Positions 1 through 6,437 of a stretch of 12,820 bases of DNA are shown piece by piece. Positions within the stretch are counted from its first letter, which is position 1. The number at the start of each line of letters is the position of its first letter. The stretch comes from an uncultured Actinomycetes bacterium (GTDB lineage: Bacteria; Actinomycetota; Thermoleophilia; Solirubrobacterales; Solirubrobacteraceae). The position numbers and the translations under genes are program-made. Location: the NCBI GenBank assembly GCA_937888775.1, contig CALAQT010000049.1, positions 1 to 12,820 on the forward strand, given 5' to 3'. Below the pieces are notes generated by a model. It worked only from the letters and a program-made list of their open reading frames with translations, was not told where the DNA came from and made no database searches.

Positions 1-49
1 GACCGTCTCAGTGTCCAAGACGCTGAGCCTCACGTTCCAGGTCTGCTGA
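1..49 (+). CDS. 3' end of a gene sharing its C-terminus with the propeller protein (partial)
   Basis: From base 2 the plus strand reads TVSVSKTLSLTFQVC and then a TGA stop at 47-49. These are exactly the last 15 residues of the propeller protein encoded on the minus strand at 2779-4671. The gene body lies outside the window, so only its tail is visible. The DNA identity includes the stop codon and runs on to base 67 with one mismatch, which implies a recent duplication or gene conversion rather than conserved protein alone. The product is probably an exported protein carrying the same Cys-terminated C-terminal domain, convergent with the second copy. Confidence 0.7.
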   Translation, partial: TVSVSKTLSLTFQVC

Positions 50-67
50 GACCACGCACCCGCCAGC
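1..67 (+). repeat. Inverted repeat, left copy (partner 2761-2827)
   Basis: Bases 1-67 match the reverse complement of 2761-2827 at 66 of 67 positions; the one mismatch is at base 56. The match stops abruptly after base 67. Its left limit is cut by the window edge. It spans the final 15 codons, the stop and 18 bp of downstream sequence of two convergent genes, and encloses about 2.7 kb with the methyltransferase. Confidence 0.9.
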
Positions 68-430
68 AGACCGCTGCCGACTGGGACCGGTGAGCCGGTC
101 GGCAGCCCGGCGGGTGCCTCCTCGAGCACCGCACAGAGATGGAAGCCGGTCTCCTGACGCGGTCGGGTGCGCGCACCCGCTCCCCGCCACAAACGCGCAT
201 CGGGTGCTTGCAGCCTCCGTGCTAGCGCCCTTATCCAAGCAGTAGTCCGCGCGGGGCGTCGATACCGGTCCACGGTGGCGACGATCCGCGCCGACCGCCG
301 AATCGCGCGCTGCTCCTATCGCCCGTAACCAGGGGTGGTCATGATCGCGACAGTTTGTTGATGCTGCTGCTGGCCCCACAAGCACGAGTCCTGCTGCAAT
401 GATGATGAGTGTGATGATGCGTTTCGTGAC
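8..430 (-). pseudogene. Remnant of a small exported protein lacking a start codon
   Basis: On the minus strand, AGGAG at about 438-442 is followed 7 nt later by the codons GTC ACG AAA CGC, giving TKR and then a hydrophobic run (IITLIIIAAGLVLV) ending GPAAAS, a textbook signal peptide with an AAA/AS-type cleavage region. No ATG, GTG or TTG stands where the ribosome-binding site would place one; the codon there is GTC at 428-430. After the signal peptide the frame stays open to base 8, but the residues are Arg-rich and look like non-coding read-through. It is probably the 5' part of a small secreted protein with a lost start and a broken body. The product is not recognised. Alternatively, a base error at the start codon hides a real gene. 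Confidence 0.35.
73..106 (+). terminator. Terminator-like hairpin after the left partial gene
   Basis: GCTGCCGAC at 73-81 pairs perfectly with GTCGGCAGC at 98-106, a nine-base-pair GC-rich stem beginning 24 bp past the stop codon at 47-49. The 16-nt loop can fold further (CCGG at 87-90 with CCGG at 95-98). There is no T-tract, which is common for high-GC actinobacterial terminators. The function is inferred from position and structure. Confidence 0.4.
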
Positions 431-698
431 GTGACTACTCCTGTGAATCGATTCCCGTTGCGCTCGCGAGCAGGATCACGATGACCTGACCCGCGCGTGA
501 CTGAAGCGTCCGAGGAGCCGAACGCACGGTCGCGCCGTCCGCGGTTGGGAGCTCTGGTTCGTTGACCAGGGCTCCTGTCGGCCGACGTTCCGTTCCACGC
601 TAGCCTTGGGCGCCGTGCGCTACTCTGGCGCGCTACTCTGCGTGATGACGTCCGAGGACTCTCCGCTCGAAAACGCGTCGTCTGCAGGCACTTCGACA
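431..698. other. No gene seen; short direct repeat
   Basis: No frame here shows convincing coding character. The only structure noted is an 11-bp direct repeat, GCGCTACTCTG, at 617-627 and 630-640 (period 13), whose TACTCT could resemble a -10 element but has no matching -35. The upstream region of the start-less exported ORF lies here. Confidence 0.3.
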
Positions 699-744
699 GC
701 GGGAGCGACGGGACTCGAACCCGCGACCTCCGGCGTGACAGGCC
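699..744 (-). tRNA. 3' half of tRNA-Asp(GTC): truncated gene, probable att scar
   Basis: Read on the minus strand, 744 down to 699 gives the anticodon loop CTGTCAC (anticodon GTC at 739-737) closed by four stem pairs (CGGC/GCCG), the variable loop AGGTC, a T-arm with loop TTCGAGT and stem GCGGG/CCCGT, then CGCTCCC and discriminator G. This matches the 3' half of bacterial tRNA-Asp. The expected 5' half is absent: no GGGAGCG acceptor strand and no D-arm lie upstream, and the resemblance ends inside the anticodon stem. Such 3' halves are what tyrosine-recombinase elements leave as attachment sites in tRNA genes. The orientation predicts that an element lies, or lay, to the right. No integrase gene is visible in the window. 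Confidence 0.75.
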
Positions 745-929
745 GCGAACAGCCCATAACGCGCTGATACGTCCCTGTACGCGACGAGTCGAAAACGCTC
801 GCGATTGCAGGAACAATCGCCCACCGCGCCCCGCGAACACTGACGATCGCTCAAACGCGACATCCGCCCGGATGGGCGTCAGATGGGCGTCAAAGACGGG
901 CGCACGCACCCGGCCGTAGGAGGACGGAC

Positions 930-1158
930 ATGCCGAAGATCACGAGCCAAAGATAAAAGCCCAAGGACCGGTGGACCGCGGCCGAGCATCTGGCTTACCA
1001 CCGTGACGCCACTCGGCCCGAGAGCGACGAATTCCTCGAGCTGAAGGCCAAGGTCCTCGCCGACGCCGGCCTCGAGGACGACGCGTCCACCAGCTCCAAG
1101 CCGCTCACCAAGCAGTCAGTACAGGAACCATCTCGAACGCCTACAGAAAGGGCGATGA
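930..1158 (+). pseudogene. Broken small helical protein gene (internal stop plus frameshift)
   Basis: A strong AGGAGG at 918-923 sits six bases before ATG 930. The frame gives MPKITSQR, then an in-frame TAA at 954-956, then resumes in the same frame as KPKDRWTAAEHLAYHRDATR and an acidic, helix-rich stretch (FLELKAKVLADAGLEDD). Near 1118-1122 the coding sense moves to the next frame, reading YRNHLERLQKGR, and stops at TGA 1156-1158, four bases before the ATG of the next broken gene. The repaired product would be about 75 residues. The ribosome-binding site, codon use and stop-to-start spacing all indicate a once-functional gene. I do not recognise the family. Its place just inside the tRNA scar suggests a phage or integrative-element origin, which is an inference. 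Confidence 0.5.
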
Positions 1159-1161
1159 CAC

Positions 1162-1503
1162 ATGACCAACGCAGACCGAGCAACAGCCACGGTTCACCGG
1201 CGTCACGAACGGCGTAGGGCTGCTCATCCCCGATGCGGCCAATGGTGTGCCGCGGACCGTCGCCGCGCTGAATCAGGCCGCCCTGGCCGCATATGACGCA
1301 TACGTGGCGGCGCAGGCAGCGATGTTCAGCGCCCGCGAGGAGCTGAAGCGCGCGCCGCACCTGACAAGGCCGCTGACACGGCAGCCGTTGCGGCAGGCGA
1401 GCCCTTGCCGGCCGAGCGCCTCGATGCAAAAGCGCGCGAGGCGTTCACGCTCGCCCACCGCCGGTTCGAGGCGAGCAGCCAGGCTTACCAGGACGCCCGT
1501 GTC
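1162..1503 (+). pseudogene. Broken Ala-rich helical protein gene (two frameshifts)
   Basis: ATG 1162 follows GAAAGGG at 1146-1152. After MTNA the coding sense passes to another frame, reading PRFTGVTNGVGLLIPDAANG and then VAALNQAALAAYDAYVAAQA and FSAREELKRAP. Near 1365-1375 it shifts again to KAADTAAVAAGEPLPAERLD and AFTLAHRRFEASSQAYQDARV, ending at about 1503, where similarity to coding sequence stops abruptly. The repaired product would be roughly 115 residues, mostly alpha-helical and Ala-rich. The family is not recognised. It abuts the preceding broken gene as an operon, and both have decayed, consistent with an abandoned mobile element next to the tRNA-Asp scar. No piece looks functional now. 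Confidence 0.5.
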
Positions 1504-1666
1504 GGGTGTAGAGGGTCATCCAAATGTCCGATTTGGGTCACGAGATGTCGTGGTCCGCCGCGAATCCGCCACGGAGGGCTCTGGGCGGACCCACATCCAT
1601 TCACGCGAAAGAGGGAGCGAGGCGTAGGATGCGGTCGACCTGAAGCGCAAGCCGGTGAAGGCGGGG
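1504..1666. other. Junction region without a gene
   Basis: Coding character ends sharply at about 1503. The only clear structure is a small perfect hairpin, CCAAAT-GTCCG-ATTTGG, at 1520-1536. It could be part of an insertion-sequence end, but no partner repeat was found in the window. Confidence 0.25.
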
Positions 1667-1780
1667 TTAGCCGTCGATGCAGTGGGCGATCTGGCGCTCA
1701 TAGGAGGCGGTGTCGTAACTAGCCGGTCGAGCTGGCCACGAGGTCGGATGCGCCGGGCGAACTCGTTCGTCGGCGCTCAT
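1667..1780 (-). CDS. Tiny ORF coupled to the methyltransferase
   Basis: A 37-residue ORF, starting MSADERVRPAHP and ending SYERQIAHCIDG, whose ATG (1780-1778) overlaps the methyltransferase stop TGA by the ATGA arrangement, so ribosomes finishing that gene could re-initiate here. It has a Pro/Arg-rich first half and a more ordinary second half, with no signal peptide or membrane segment. I do not recognise it. It may be a genuine coupled small protein or the front of a longer gene truncated at the junction with the decayed zone to its left. The start overlap is the main support. Confidence 0.35.
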   Translation of the reverse strand: MSADERVRPAHPTSWPARPASYDTASYERQIAHCIDG

Positions 1781-2382
1781 GCACTGCGCGACGCACGAAC
1801 GAGAGCGTCGAGCGCGATCTGGACGCCGTCCGGCGTCTCCACCGTCCGCTCAACGCGCTCGGCACGCTCGATCAGCAGACCGCTTCCGTCGAGATCGGCG
1901 ACAACCTCTTCAGCTGTGTAGAGGACCTCGGCGTGCTGCGGACCGCCGTAGCCGTTCTCGAGATTGCTGCTGTCATGCGCGACCACGAGGAAGGTCCCAT
2001 CATCGGCCACGGCGTTCGCGGCGTCGCGAAGGACCGGCGTGCGCTCGCTTGCCGGAAGCTGGAGGTACAGCACCAGCACGAGATCGAACGATCGGGGCTC
2101 CGGACGGTACTCGAGGAGGTCGGCGGCGATCCACTCGCCTTCCACACCCCGCGCACTCGCGAGTCGCCGGGCCATACCAAGCCCGACCGCCGCGAAGTCG
2201 ACGCCCGTCACCTGCCATCCGTGCTCCGCCAGCCACACGGCGTTGCGCCCCTCGCCGCAGGCGAGATCCAGCGCGCGGCCGGGCTGCAGGCCTTCCGCCT
2301 CGTGCACCAGAAAGCGATTGGGCTCCACCGTCCAGACAAACTCACGCTCAGCGTAGCGGCGGTCCCAGGTGCTCTTGTCCAT
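1777..2382 (-). CDS. Class I SAM-dependent methyltransferase
   Basis: A 201-residue soluble protein when started at the ATG of MDKSTWDRRYAE; an upstream GTG at 2433 adds 17 unlikely residues. Glycine-rich motif I is ALDLACGEGRNAVWLAE (about 38-52), followed by the acidic end of strand 2 in VTGVDF (58-63), motif II-like ADLLEY (88-92), and FDLVLVLYLQLP (99-110) for strand 4. The opening WDRRYAEREFVWTVEPN is shared by small methyltransferases of the TehB/UbiE-like type that act on small molecules. The substrate cannot be read from the sequence. Start choice rests on family length and the WDxRY opening, since no clear ribosome-binding site precedes either start. A 37-codon ORF overlaps its stop. 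No partner enzyme nearby hints at a pathway. Confidence 0.85.
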   Translation of the reverse strand: MDKSTWDRRYAEREFVWTVEPNRFLVHEAEGLQPGRALDLACGEGRNAVWLAEHGWQVTGVDFAAVGLGMARRLASARGVEGEWIAADLLEYRPEPRSFDLVLVLYLQLPASERTPVLRDAANAVADDGTFLVVAHDSSNLENGYGGPQHAEVLYTAEEVVADLDGSGLLIERAERVERTVETPDGVQIALDALVRASRSA

Positions 2383-2778
2383 CCGTGTGGAGCCTACGCG
2401 CACGTTGTCGGGCAGCGCATGCCCGTTCGCCACCCACGGGTCCGCCGTCTTCGGGCGCGACGCTCGCTACCGGGGCGATTGCGACCGTCCGGCACCGGCG
2501 CCGCCGAGCCGAATCCGGACGCCTGCTACGTCGCCGATGCAATCGCCAAGCTGGAAGCCGTCATCGGGACGGAAGCGATCGTGGGCTCGCCGACGACGGC
2601 CGTCACCCGAACGTGGTCACGCGGCTTGGCGTGCCGTGGTGCCGGGTCACGCCTTGACCGCCAACGCCAGCCCCGTGACCGGCGGTGTGGCAGGCCGTTG
2701 TCACGCATCCTCGGGAGCTTCTGTGCCCTCCGCTGCGATGGGTCCGGTCGACAGCGAGGCGCTGGCGGGTGGGTGGTC
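2383..2778. other. Intergenic gap with a weak coding-like stretch
   Basis: No intact gene is seen. On the plus strand about 2500-2605 reads PNPDACYVADAIAKLEAVIG and TEAIVGSPTTA, which has protein-like composition. Its flanks are Arg-rich read-through, so it may be a fragment of a dead gene of unknown family. The gap includes part of the right copy of the inverted repeat. Confidence 0.2.
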
Positions 2779-2827
2779 TCAGCAGACCTGGAACGTGAGG
2801 CTCAGCGTCTTGGACACTGAGACGGTC
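2761..2827 (-). repeat. Inverted repeat, right copy (partner 1-67)
   Basis: Reverse complement of 1-67 with a single mismatch. It covers the last codons and stop of the propeller gene plus 18 bp beyond. The inner boundary is sharp at 2761. Two copies in opposite orientation about 2.7 kb apart could support inversion of the intervening segment by homologous recombination, although 67 bp is short for efficient exchange. Confidence 0.9.
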
Positions 2828-4671
2828 TGCCGGTGGCCGTGACGGTTCACGGTCGCGTGGTAGGGGACTTTGACGTTGAACGCATGCGAGCCGCTGCTCA
2901 GCCCGGCAAGCTTGAGCGACACGTTCGCGGGCAGCCTGCCGACCGTGTCGTTCGGGGTGTAGGTGATCGTTGTGATCACGACCTTCTTCCCGTGCCTGCG
3001 CGTGGTGCGATGGTGAACGTGCCGGACGCCCCGGTCGATCGAGAACGCGGCGCCGGTGGACCGTAGCTTGGCGGCCGTGGATCCGGGGATCGCAGATGAC
3101 GTCAGCGTGGCGCTCAGCGATCCCGATCTGGCGACGCACGCGGACCCGAGCGAGGTCACGACTGTGATCAGCTGGTTGTCGATCTTGGCGGTGATCGTCC
3201 GTGTCTGGCTCCCGCCGCCACCGCCACCGCCACCACCGCCTCCGCCGCCACCGCTGGTCTGCGTCCGGAAGAAGTGCGCGACCGTCCCGTTGCCGGAACC
3301 GGTGACGTAGACCGAGCCGCCATCCGGGCTGACCGCGACGGCATCAGCGCCCTTCAGCGGCTCGCCGGGCGGATCCACGCACCCGGGAATCGCGTTGTCA
3401 GACAGACAGCCCTGGAAGGTCAACTGGCCCTGCGCAGCGACACTGAAGAACGAGATCGAGCTCGACGTAGAGGAGGCCACGTACAGCGATCGGCCGTCGG
3501 GGCTCACCGCGACACTGCGGGCGCCGGCGAGTGGGGCTCCGGTACCGGGAACATCGGCGCAGGTGCCTCCGGACCCGTCGTCGCTCACACACCCGTCCCA
3601 GGACAGCTGCCCCTGCGCAGGGTTCGCGAACAGGTGCGACACCGTCCCGTTGTTGAAGGAAACGGCGTAGACCGAGGCGCCATTCGGACTCACCGCAACA
3701 TCCAATGGGTCCGATAACGGAGTCCCGCTCCCCGGAACGTCGGCGCAGGTGCCTCCAGACCCATCGTCGCTGATGCACCCGTCCCAGGACAGCTGCCCCT
3801 GGCTCGGGTCGGCGAACGCGTGGTCGATCGAGGCGCTCGCGGGCGCGTTCGGGCCGCCCGCGTTCGCGGCGTAGACCGAGGCGCCATTCGGACTCACCGC
3901 CACCCCGAACGGTTCTTCGAGCGGCAGCCCGCTCCCCGGAACATCCAAGCAGTTGCCGCCGGATCCGTCGTTGCTGACGCACCCGTCCCAGGACAGCTGC
4001 CCCTGACTCGGGTTGGCGAACAAGTGCGCAAGCGTGCCGAACTCGTTCGCGCTGTAGACCGAGGCGCCGTTGGGGCTCACCGCAACATCCACGGGATTTG
4101 TGAGCGAACCGTTCCCGGGAACGTCCAGGCAGGTGCCGCCGGATCCGTCGTTGCTCACGCAGCCGTCGTAGCTCAGCTGCCCTTGAGTCGGGTCGGCGAA
4201 GAAGTGCACGAGCGTGCCGCCAGTGTTCGCGGTGTACACCGAGGCGCTGTTCGGACTCACCGCCACGCTTGCGGCGCCCGCCAGCGGGGTTCCCGTTCCG
4301 GGGACGTCAGCGCACCGGCCTCCTGACCCGTCGTCGCTCACGCACCCGTCGTAGCCGAGACGACCCTGGGCGCCCACGAAGAAGTGCGCCACCGCGCTGT
4401 CAACGGAGTTACCCGTGACATACACCGATCCGCCGTTCGGGCTGACCGCCACCGAATCAGCGCCCGTCAACGGTCCGCCGGCCACGAACGTGCAACCCGC
4501 CCCCGCGCCGAAGCACCCGTCATAGCTCAACTCCCCCACCGCCTGAGCCGCCGCCGGGCGACCCAACGCCACCGCCACGAACACCAGCGCGGCCAGCATG
4601 CCCAGCGCCGGCTTGATGGTCCGGCGCCGCTCGTCCACGGCCGGGTCTAGGACTGTTCTCGACGCGGTCAT
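2779..4671 (-). CDS. Secreted seven-bladed beta-propeller repeat protein
   Basis: A 630-residue exported protein. The start is the ATG at 4671 (MTASRTVLD), overlapping the upstream gene's TGA as ATGA. The signal peptide (h-region ALGMLAALVFVAVALG) cleaves near AAA-QA, about 42-44. From about residue 47 come seven repeats of 55-66 residues, each with L-S-Y/W-D-G-C, usually DGSGG-x-C-x-DVPG-x-G, then VAVSPNGASVY and a phase such as HLFANPSQGQ. This is the YVTN/lactonase-like propeller pattern, and seven units close one propeller. Paired Cys in each repeat suggest disulfides outside the cell. Residues 474-487 are fourteen consecutive Gly, a flexible linker to a C-terminal domain (488-630) with Cys near both ends and a His/Arg-rich loop. 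No catalytic function is evident; a binding or surface role is likely. It is co-translated with the GH5-like gene. Confidence 0.85.
   Translation of the reverse strand: MTASRTVLDPAVDERRRTIKPALGMLAALVFVAVALGRPAAAQAVGELSYDGCFGAGAGCTFVAGGPLTGADSVAVSPNGGSVYVTGNSVDSAVAHFFVGAQGRLGYDGCVSDDGSGGRCADVPGTGTPLAGAASVAVSPNSASVYTANTGGTLVHFFADPTQGQLSYDGCVSNDGSGGTCLDVPGNGSLTNPVDVAVSPNGASVYSANEFGTLAHLFANPSQGQLSWDGCVSNDGSGGNCLDVPGSGLPLEEPFGVAVSPNGASVYAANAGGPNAPASASIDHAFADPSQGQLSWDGCISDDGSGGTCADVPGSGTPLSDPLDVAVSPNGASVYAVSFNNGTVSHLFANPAQGQLSWDGCVSDDGSGGTCADVPGTGAPLAGARSVAVSPDGRSLYVASSTSSSISFFSVAAQGQLTFQGCLSDNAIPGCVDPPGEPLKGADAVAVSPDGGSVYVTGSGNGTVAHFFRTQTSGGGGGGGGGGGGGGSQTRTITAKIDNQLITVVTSLGSACVARSGSLSATLTSSAIPGSTAAKLRSTGAAFSIDRGVRHVHHRTTRRHGKKVVITTITYTPNDTVGRLPANVSLKLAGLSSGSHAFNVKVPYHATVNRHGHRQTVSVSKTLSLTFQVC
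3211..3252 (-). repeat. GGN simple repeat encoding a Gly14 linker
   Basis: Fourteen glycine codons in a row (GGT/GGC/GGA/GGG mixed) separate the propeller from the C-terminal domain. The tract is prone to length change by replication slippage, in steps that would keep or break the frame of the downstream domain. Confidence 0.9.
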
Positions 4672-5858
4672 CGGATCCTCCGGAAGTGGTCGCGGACTCC
4701 GCGGCCGAAGCCGCTCGGTCGCCCGGAGTAGTAACCGGCCGGGAAGCCATCGACGGTCCCCGGATCGTCCAGCAGGGCGTTCGCGCAGCCACCGTAGTCC
4801 TGGACGGTGTCCCAGGCCCAAGCCAGGTAAGACTGGCCGATCGAGTCCATGAAGCTCATCACCTTATCTGAATAGGTCGATACGCAGTGCGTGTCGCCGA
4901 AGCCGCCAACGATCACCGGATGGCGCCGCGCAAACGCACGCAGCGCCGCCGCGTGGGCGACGACGTAATCAGAGTAATCGAAAGAGGAAACGTCCGCGAT
5001 CAGCTCATGCCGCGGATCGTGGGGCGCGTAGCGCACCCACTGGCTGAGATCACCGGCGAAGTCCGGCCCGGAGATGATGATCGGCTGCCGCGCCCCGGTC
5101 GCGCGAATCGCGTCGACCATGTCCTGGTTGCCGGCGGTCCGGTAGGACCCGAATCGCTGCTGGCCCTCGGGCACGTCGTCGGCGGTGCAGCCGTCGCGCA
5201 GGCACTGCCAGCTGACATCGTGCGGCTCGTCGTAGGTGTGGAACAGCACGCGCCGGTAACCGCGGAACGTGGACGCCACCGAGCTCCAGAAGGCGACCGA
5301 GTGGTCGGCGTCGGCCATCGGGATCTCGTCCGAGCTGATCTGATCGGAGCCGTAAGCGTGGTCTCCGGGAGCCGCCGCCGACAGCCGCAGCACGACGTAG
5401 ATGCCTGCGCTGTTCAAACGTTTGACATAGTCGACGATCGCCCGCCGATACGCGGCCCCGGTGAAGTCCGGGCTCAGGCGCGCGTACCCCCCCAGCCAGC
5501 AGGCCTCGTTGAGCGGCAACGCCACCGCGTTGACGTGCCAGGACAGCAGCGCGCGGACCGACCCCGCATCCGCAGGCCCCTCGAAGACCCCGTAGCCAAA
5601 ACCGCCGCCGCTCACCAACCCAGAGCACGAGTACTCGGTGCCGGAGCGATCGACGCCGATCAGCCGCAGCGGCTTTCCGTCAACGCCGATCAGCCGGCTT
5701 CCTGAGACGCTGACCGTGGACGGTCTCCGGGCCGCGGCGGCGGGCGCGATCCCCGCCAGCGCCACCGCGACGAGCATCACCAGGCGTACAACCCAGACGT
5801 GCGCGGCGCCGCGACCCCGCCATCGCCCACCCTGGCACAACGAGGAAGGTCTCGTCAT
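4668..5858 (-). CDS. Secreted GH5-like (cellulase-fold) protein, nucleophile Glu missing
   Basis: A 396-residue exported protein when started at ATG 5858 (MTRPSSLCQ); an ATG at 5921 would add 21 residues. A long n-region and hydrophobic core (VVRLVMLVAVALAGIAP) form a signal peptide cleaved after AAA. The mature part follows the glycoside hydrolase family 5 plan: LRLIGVDRSGTEYSC at the barrel start, NAVALPLNEACW for strand 2/3, YDEPHD (E211) where family members have the acid/base NEP, and AYLAWAWDT-like sequence (SYLAWAWDT) at strand 8. In the usual vGEFG nucleophile motif this protein has PVIVGGFGDTHC, with Gly319 in place of Glu, and the HxY-type motif reads SSFDYSDY. Hydrolysis by the standard mechanism is therefore unlikely. 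It may be a sugar-binding pseudoenzyme, or may use another acid such as D322. It is followed by the coupled propeller gene. Confidence 0.75.
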   Translation of the reverse strand: MTRPSSLCQGGRWRGRGAAHVWVVRLVMLVAVALAGIAPAAAARRPSTVSVSGSRLIGVDGKPLRLIGVDRSGTEYSCSGLVSGGGFGYGVFEGPADAGSVRALLSWHVNAVALPLNEACWLGGYARLSPDFTGAAYRRAIVDYVKRLNSAGIYVVLRLSAAAPGDHAYGSDQISSDEIPMADADHSVAFWSSVASTFRGYRRVLFHTYDEPHDVSWQCLRDGCTADDVPEGQQRFGSYRTAGNQDMVDAIRATGARQPIIISGPDFAGDLSQWVRYAPHDPRHELIADVSSFDYSDYVVAHAAALRAFARRHPVIVGGFGDTHCVSTYSDKVMSFMDSIGQSYLAWAWDTVQDYGGCANALLDDPGTVDGFPAGYYSGRPSGFGRGVRDHFRRIR

Positions 5859-5924
5859 CGCGTGCGCAGCGTACTGTGGGCAGGCCTCAGGCGCTGCTCG
5901 GCTAGAGCGAGCGCCAGCCATCGT

Positions 5925-5997
5925 TCAGATGGGGGAGCAGGAGGGCGCTTTCACCGAAGCTGACTCAGATGGGGGAGCAGGAGGGCGCTTTCACCGA
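5925..5997 (+). repeat. 40-bp period tandem duplication
   Basis: The 33-base segment at 5925-5957 is repeated exactly at 5965-5997, giving a period of 40. It begins TCAGATGGGGGAGCAGGA and ends CTTTCACCGA. The right copy runs straight into the transposase tail at 5986. Because 40 is not a multiple of three, the duplication breaks any frame through it. It also occupies the space where the promoter of the GH5-like/propeller genes should lie. Confidence 0.9.
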
Positions 5998-6141
5998 CAC
6001 CGACACCTCACCCAGAACGGGAAACGCTCCACCGTCGCGACCGTCGCGCTCGCCCGCGAACTCGCCGGGTTCCTGTGGGCCGAGATGACCGACCAACCCA
6101 CCCGAGAGGAGGCTCATCGAGCGTTTACACGAGACCGGTGA
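5986..6141 (+). pseudogene. C-terminal fragment of an IS110-family-type transposase
   Basis: The frame ending at TGA 6139-6141 reads RFHRHRHLTQNGKRSTVATV and then ALARELAGFLWAEMTDQPT. A basic 'GKR/GKH..VA.VA.ARELAGF.WA' ending is characteristic of IS110-family transposases, whose C-terminal region follows the transposase_20 domain. Only about 50 residues of an expected 350-450 survive. The upstream DEDD and transposase_20 regions are absent, and the 5' edge is the tandem duplication. It is a dead remnant, not expressible as a transposase. Identification rests on this short tail alone. Confidence 0.55.
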
Positions 6142-6437
6142 GATCCGCCGCTCGCGCGTCGAATGTTCCCGGCCTGGACCGTGTCGCTAAGCACCCGCCG
6201 ATCAAGTCGGGGTTCGTCCCTGGCTCGACCACGTCAACCATTGTCGCTGCCCCGCTAGTTCTACTTCCCGCCGATACGAGAAGTCTGAGCCGTCCAGTGC
6301 AGCCGCGCGAGAGATCTGCTCAGTGCGCAACCCGCCTCGTTCGACCTACGTGACGGGGCGGCCCAACGGCGCTGATCGCTCTGCTTCGCGTGTCCCCGAC
6401 ACACCCACGATCGCCGACGTCGACTCGCTCCCGCAGC
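6142..6437. other. No gene seen between two gene remnants
   Basis: No frame shows sustained coding character, and I see no repeat or strong hairpin. It is sandwiched between the transposase tail and the synthetase tail, so it is probably scrambled non-functional sequence. Confidence 0.3.

Noticed and set aside
562..640. TTGACC at 562-567 with TACTCT motifs as a promoter
   Set aside because: Spacing does not fit a -35/-10 pair and no gene follows on the plus strand within range.
633..863. Open frame on the minus strand reading GGRGFESRRSRC
   Set aside because: The RGFESR string is the translation of a tRNA T-arm; the frame is the tRNA-Asp fragment read as protein.
1504..1600. CCAAAT-GTCCG-ATTTGG hairpin as an IS end
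   Set aside because: No matching inverted end or target duplication could be found in the window.
1779..2820. Long plus-strand frames opposite the methyltransferase
   Set aside because: Arg/Pro-rich antisense frames, expected in high-GC DNA; the minus strand has the clear SAM-binding motifs.
3056..3310. Plus-strand frame with a poly-proline run
   Set aside because: It is the complement of the Gly14 codon tract inside the propeller gene, with no start signal of its own.
2779..4620. Regular repeats considered as a CRISPR-like array
   Set aside because: Period about 170-200 bp, in frame and diverged at third positions; these are protein repeats.
4887..5705. 272-codon plus-strand frame opposite the GH5-like gene
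   Set aside because: Antisense shadow without ribosome-binding site; the composition mirrors the coding strand.
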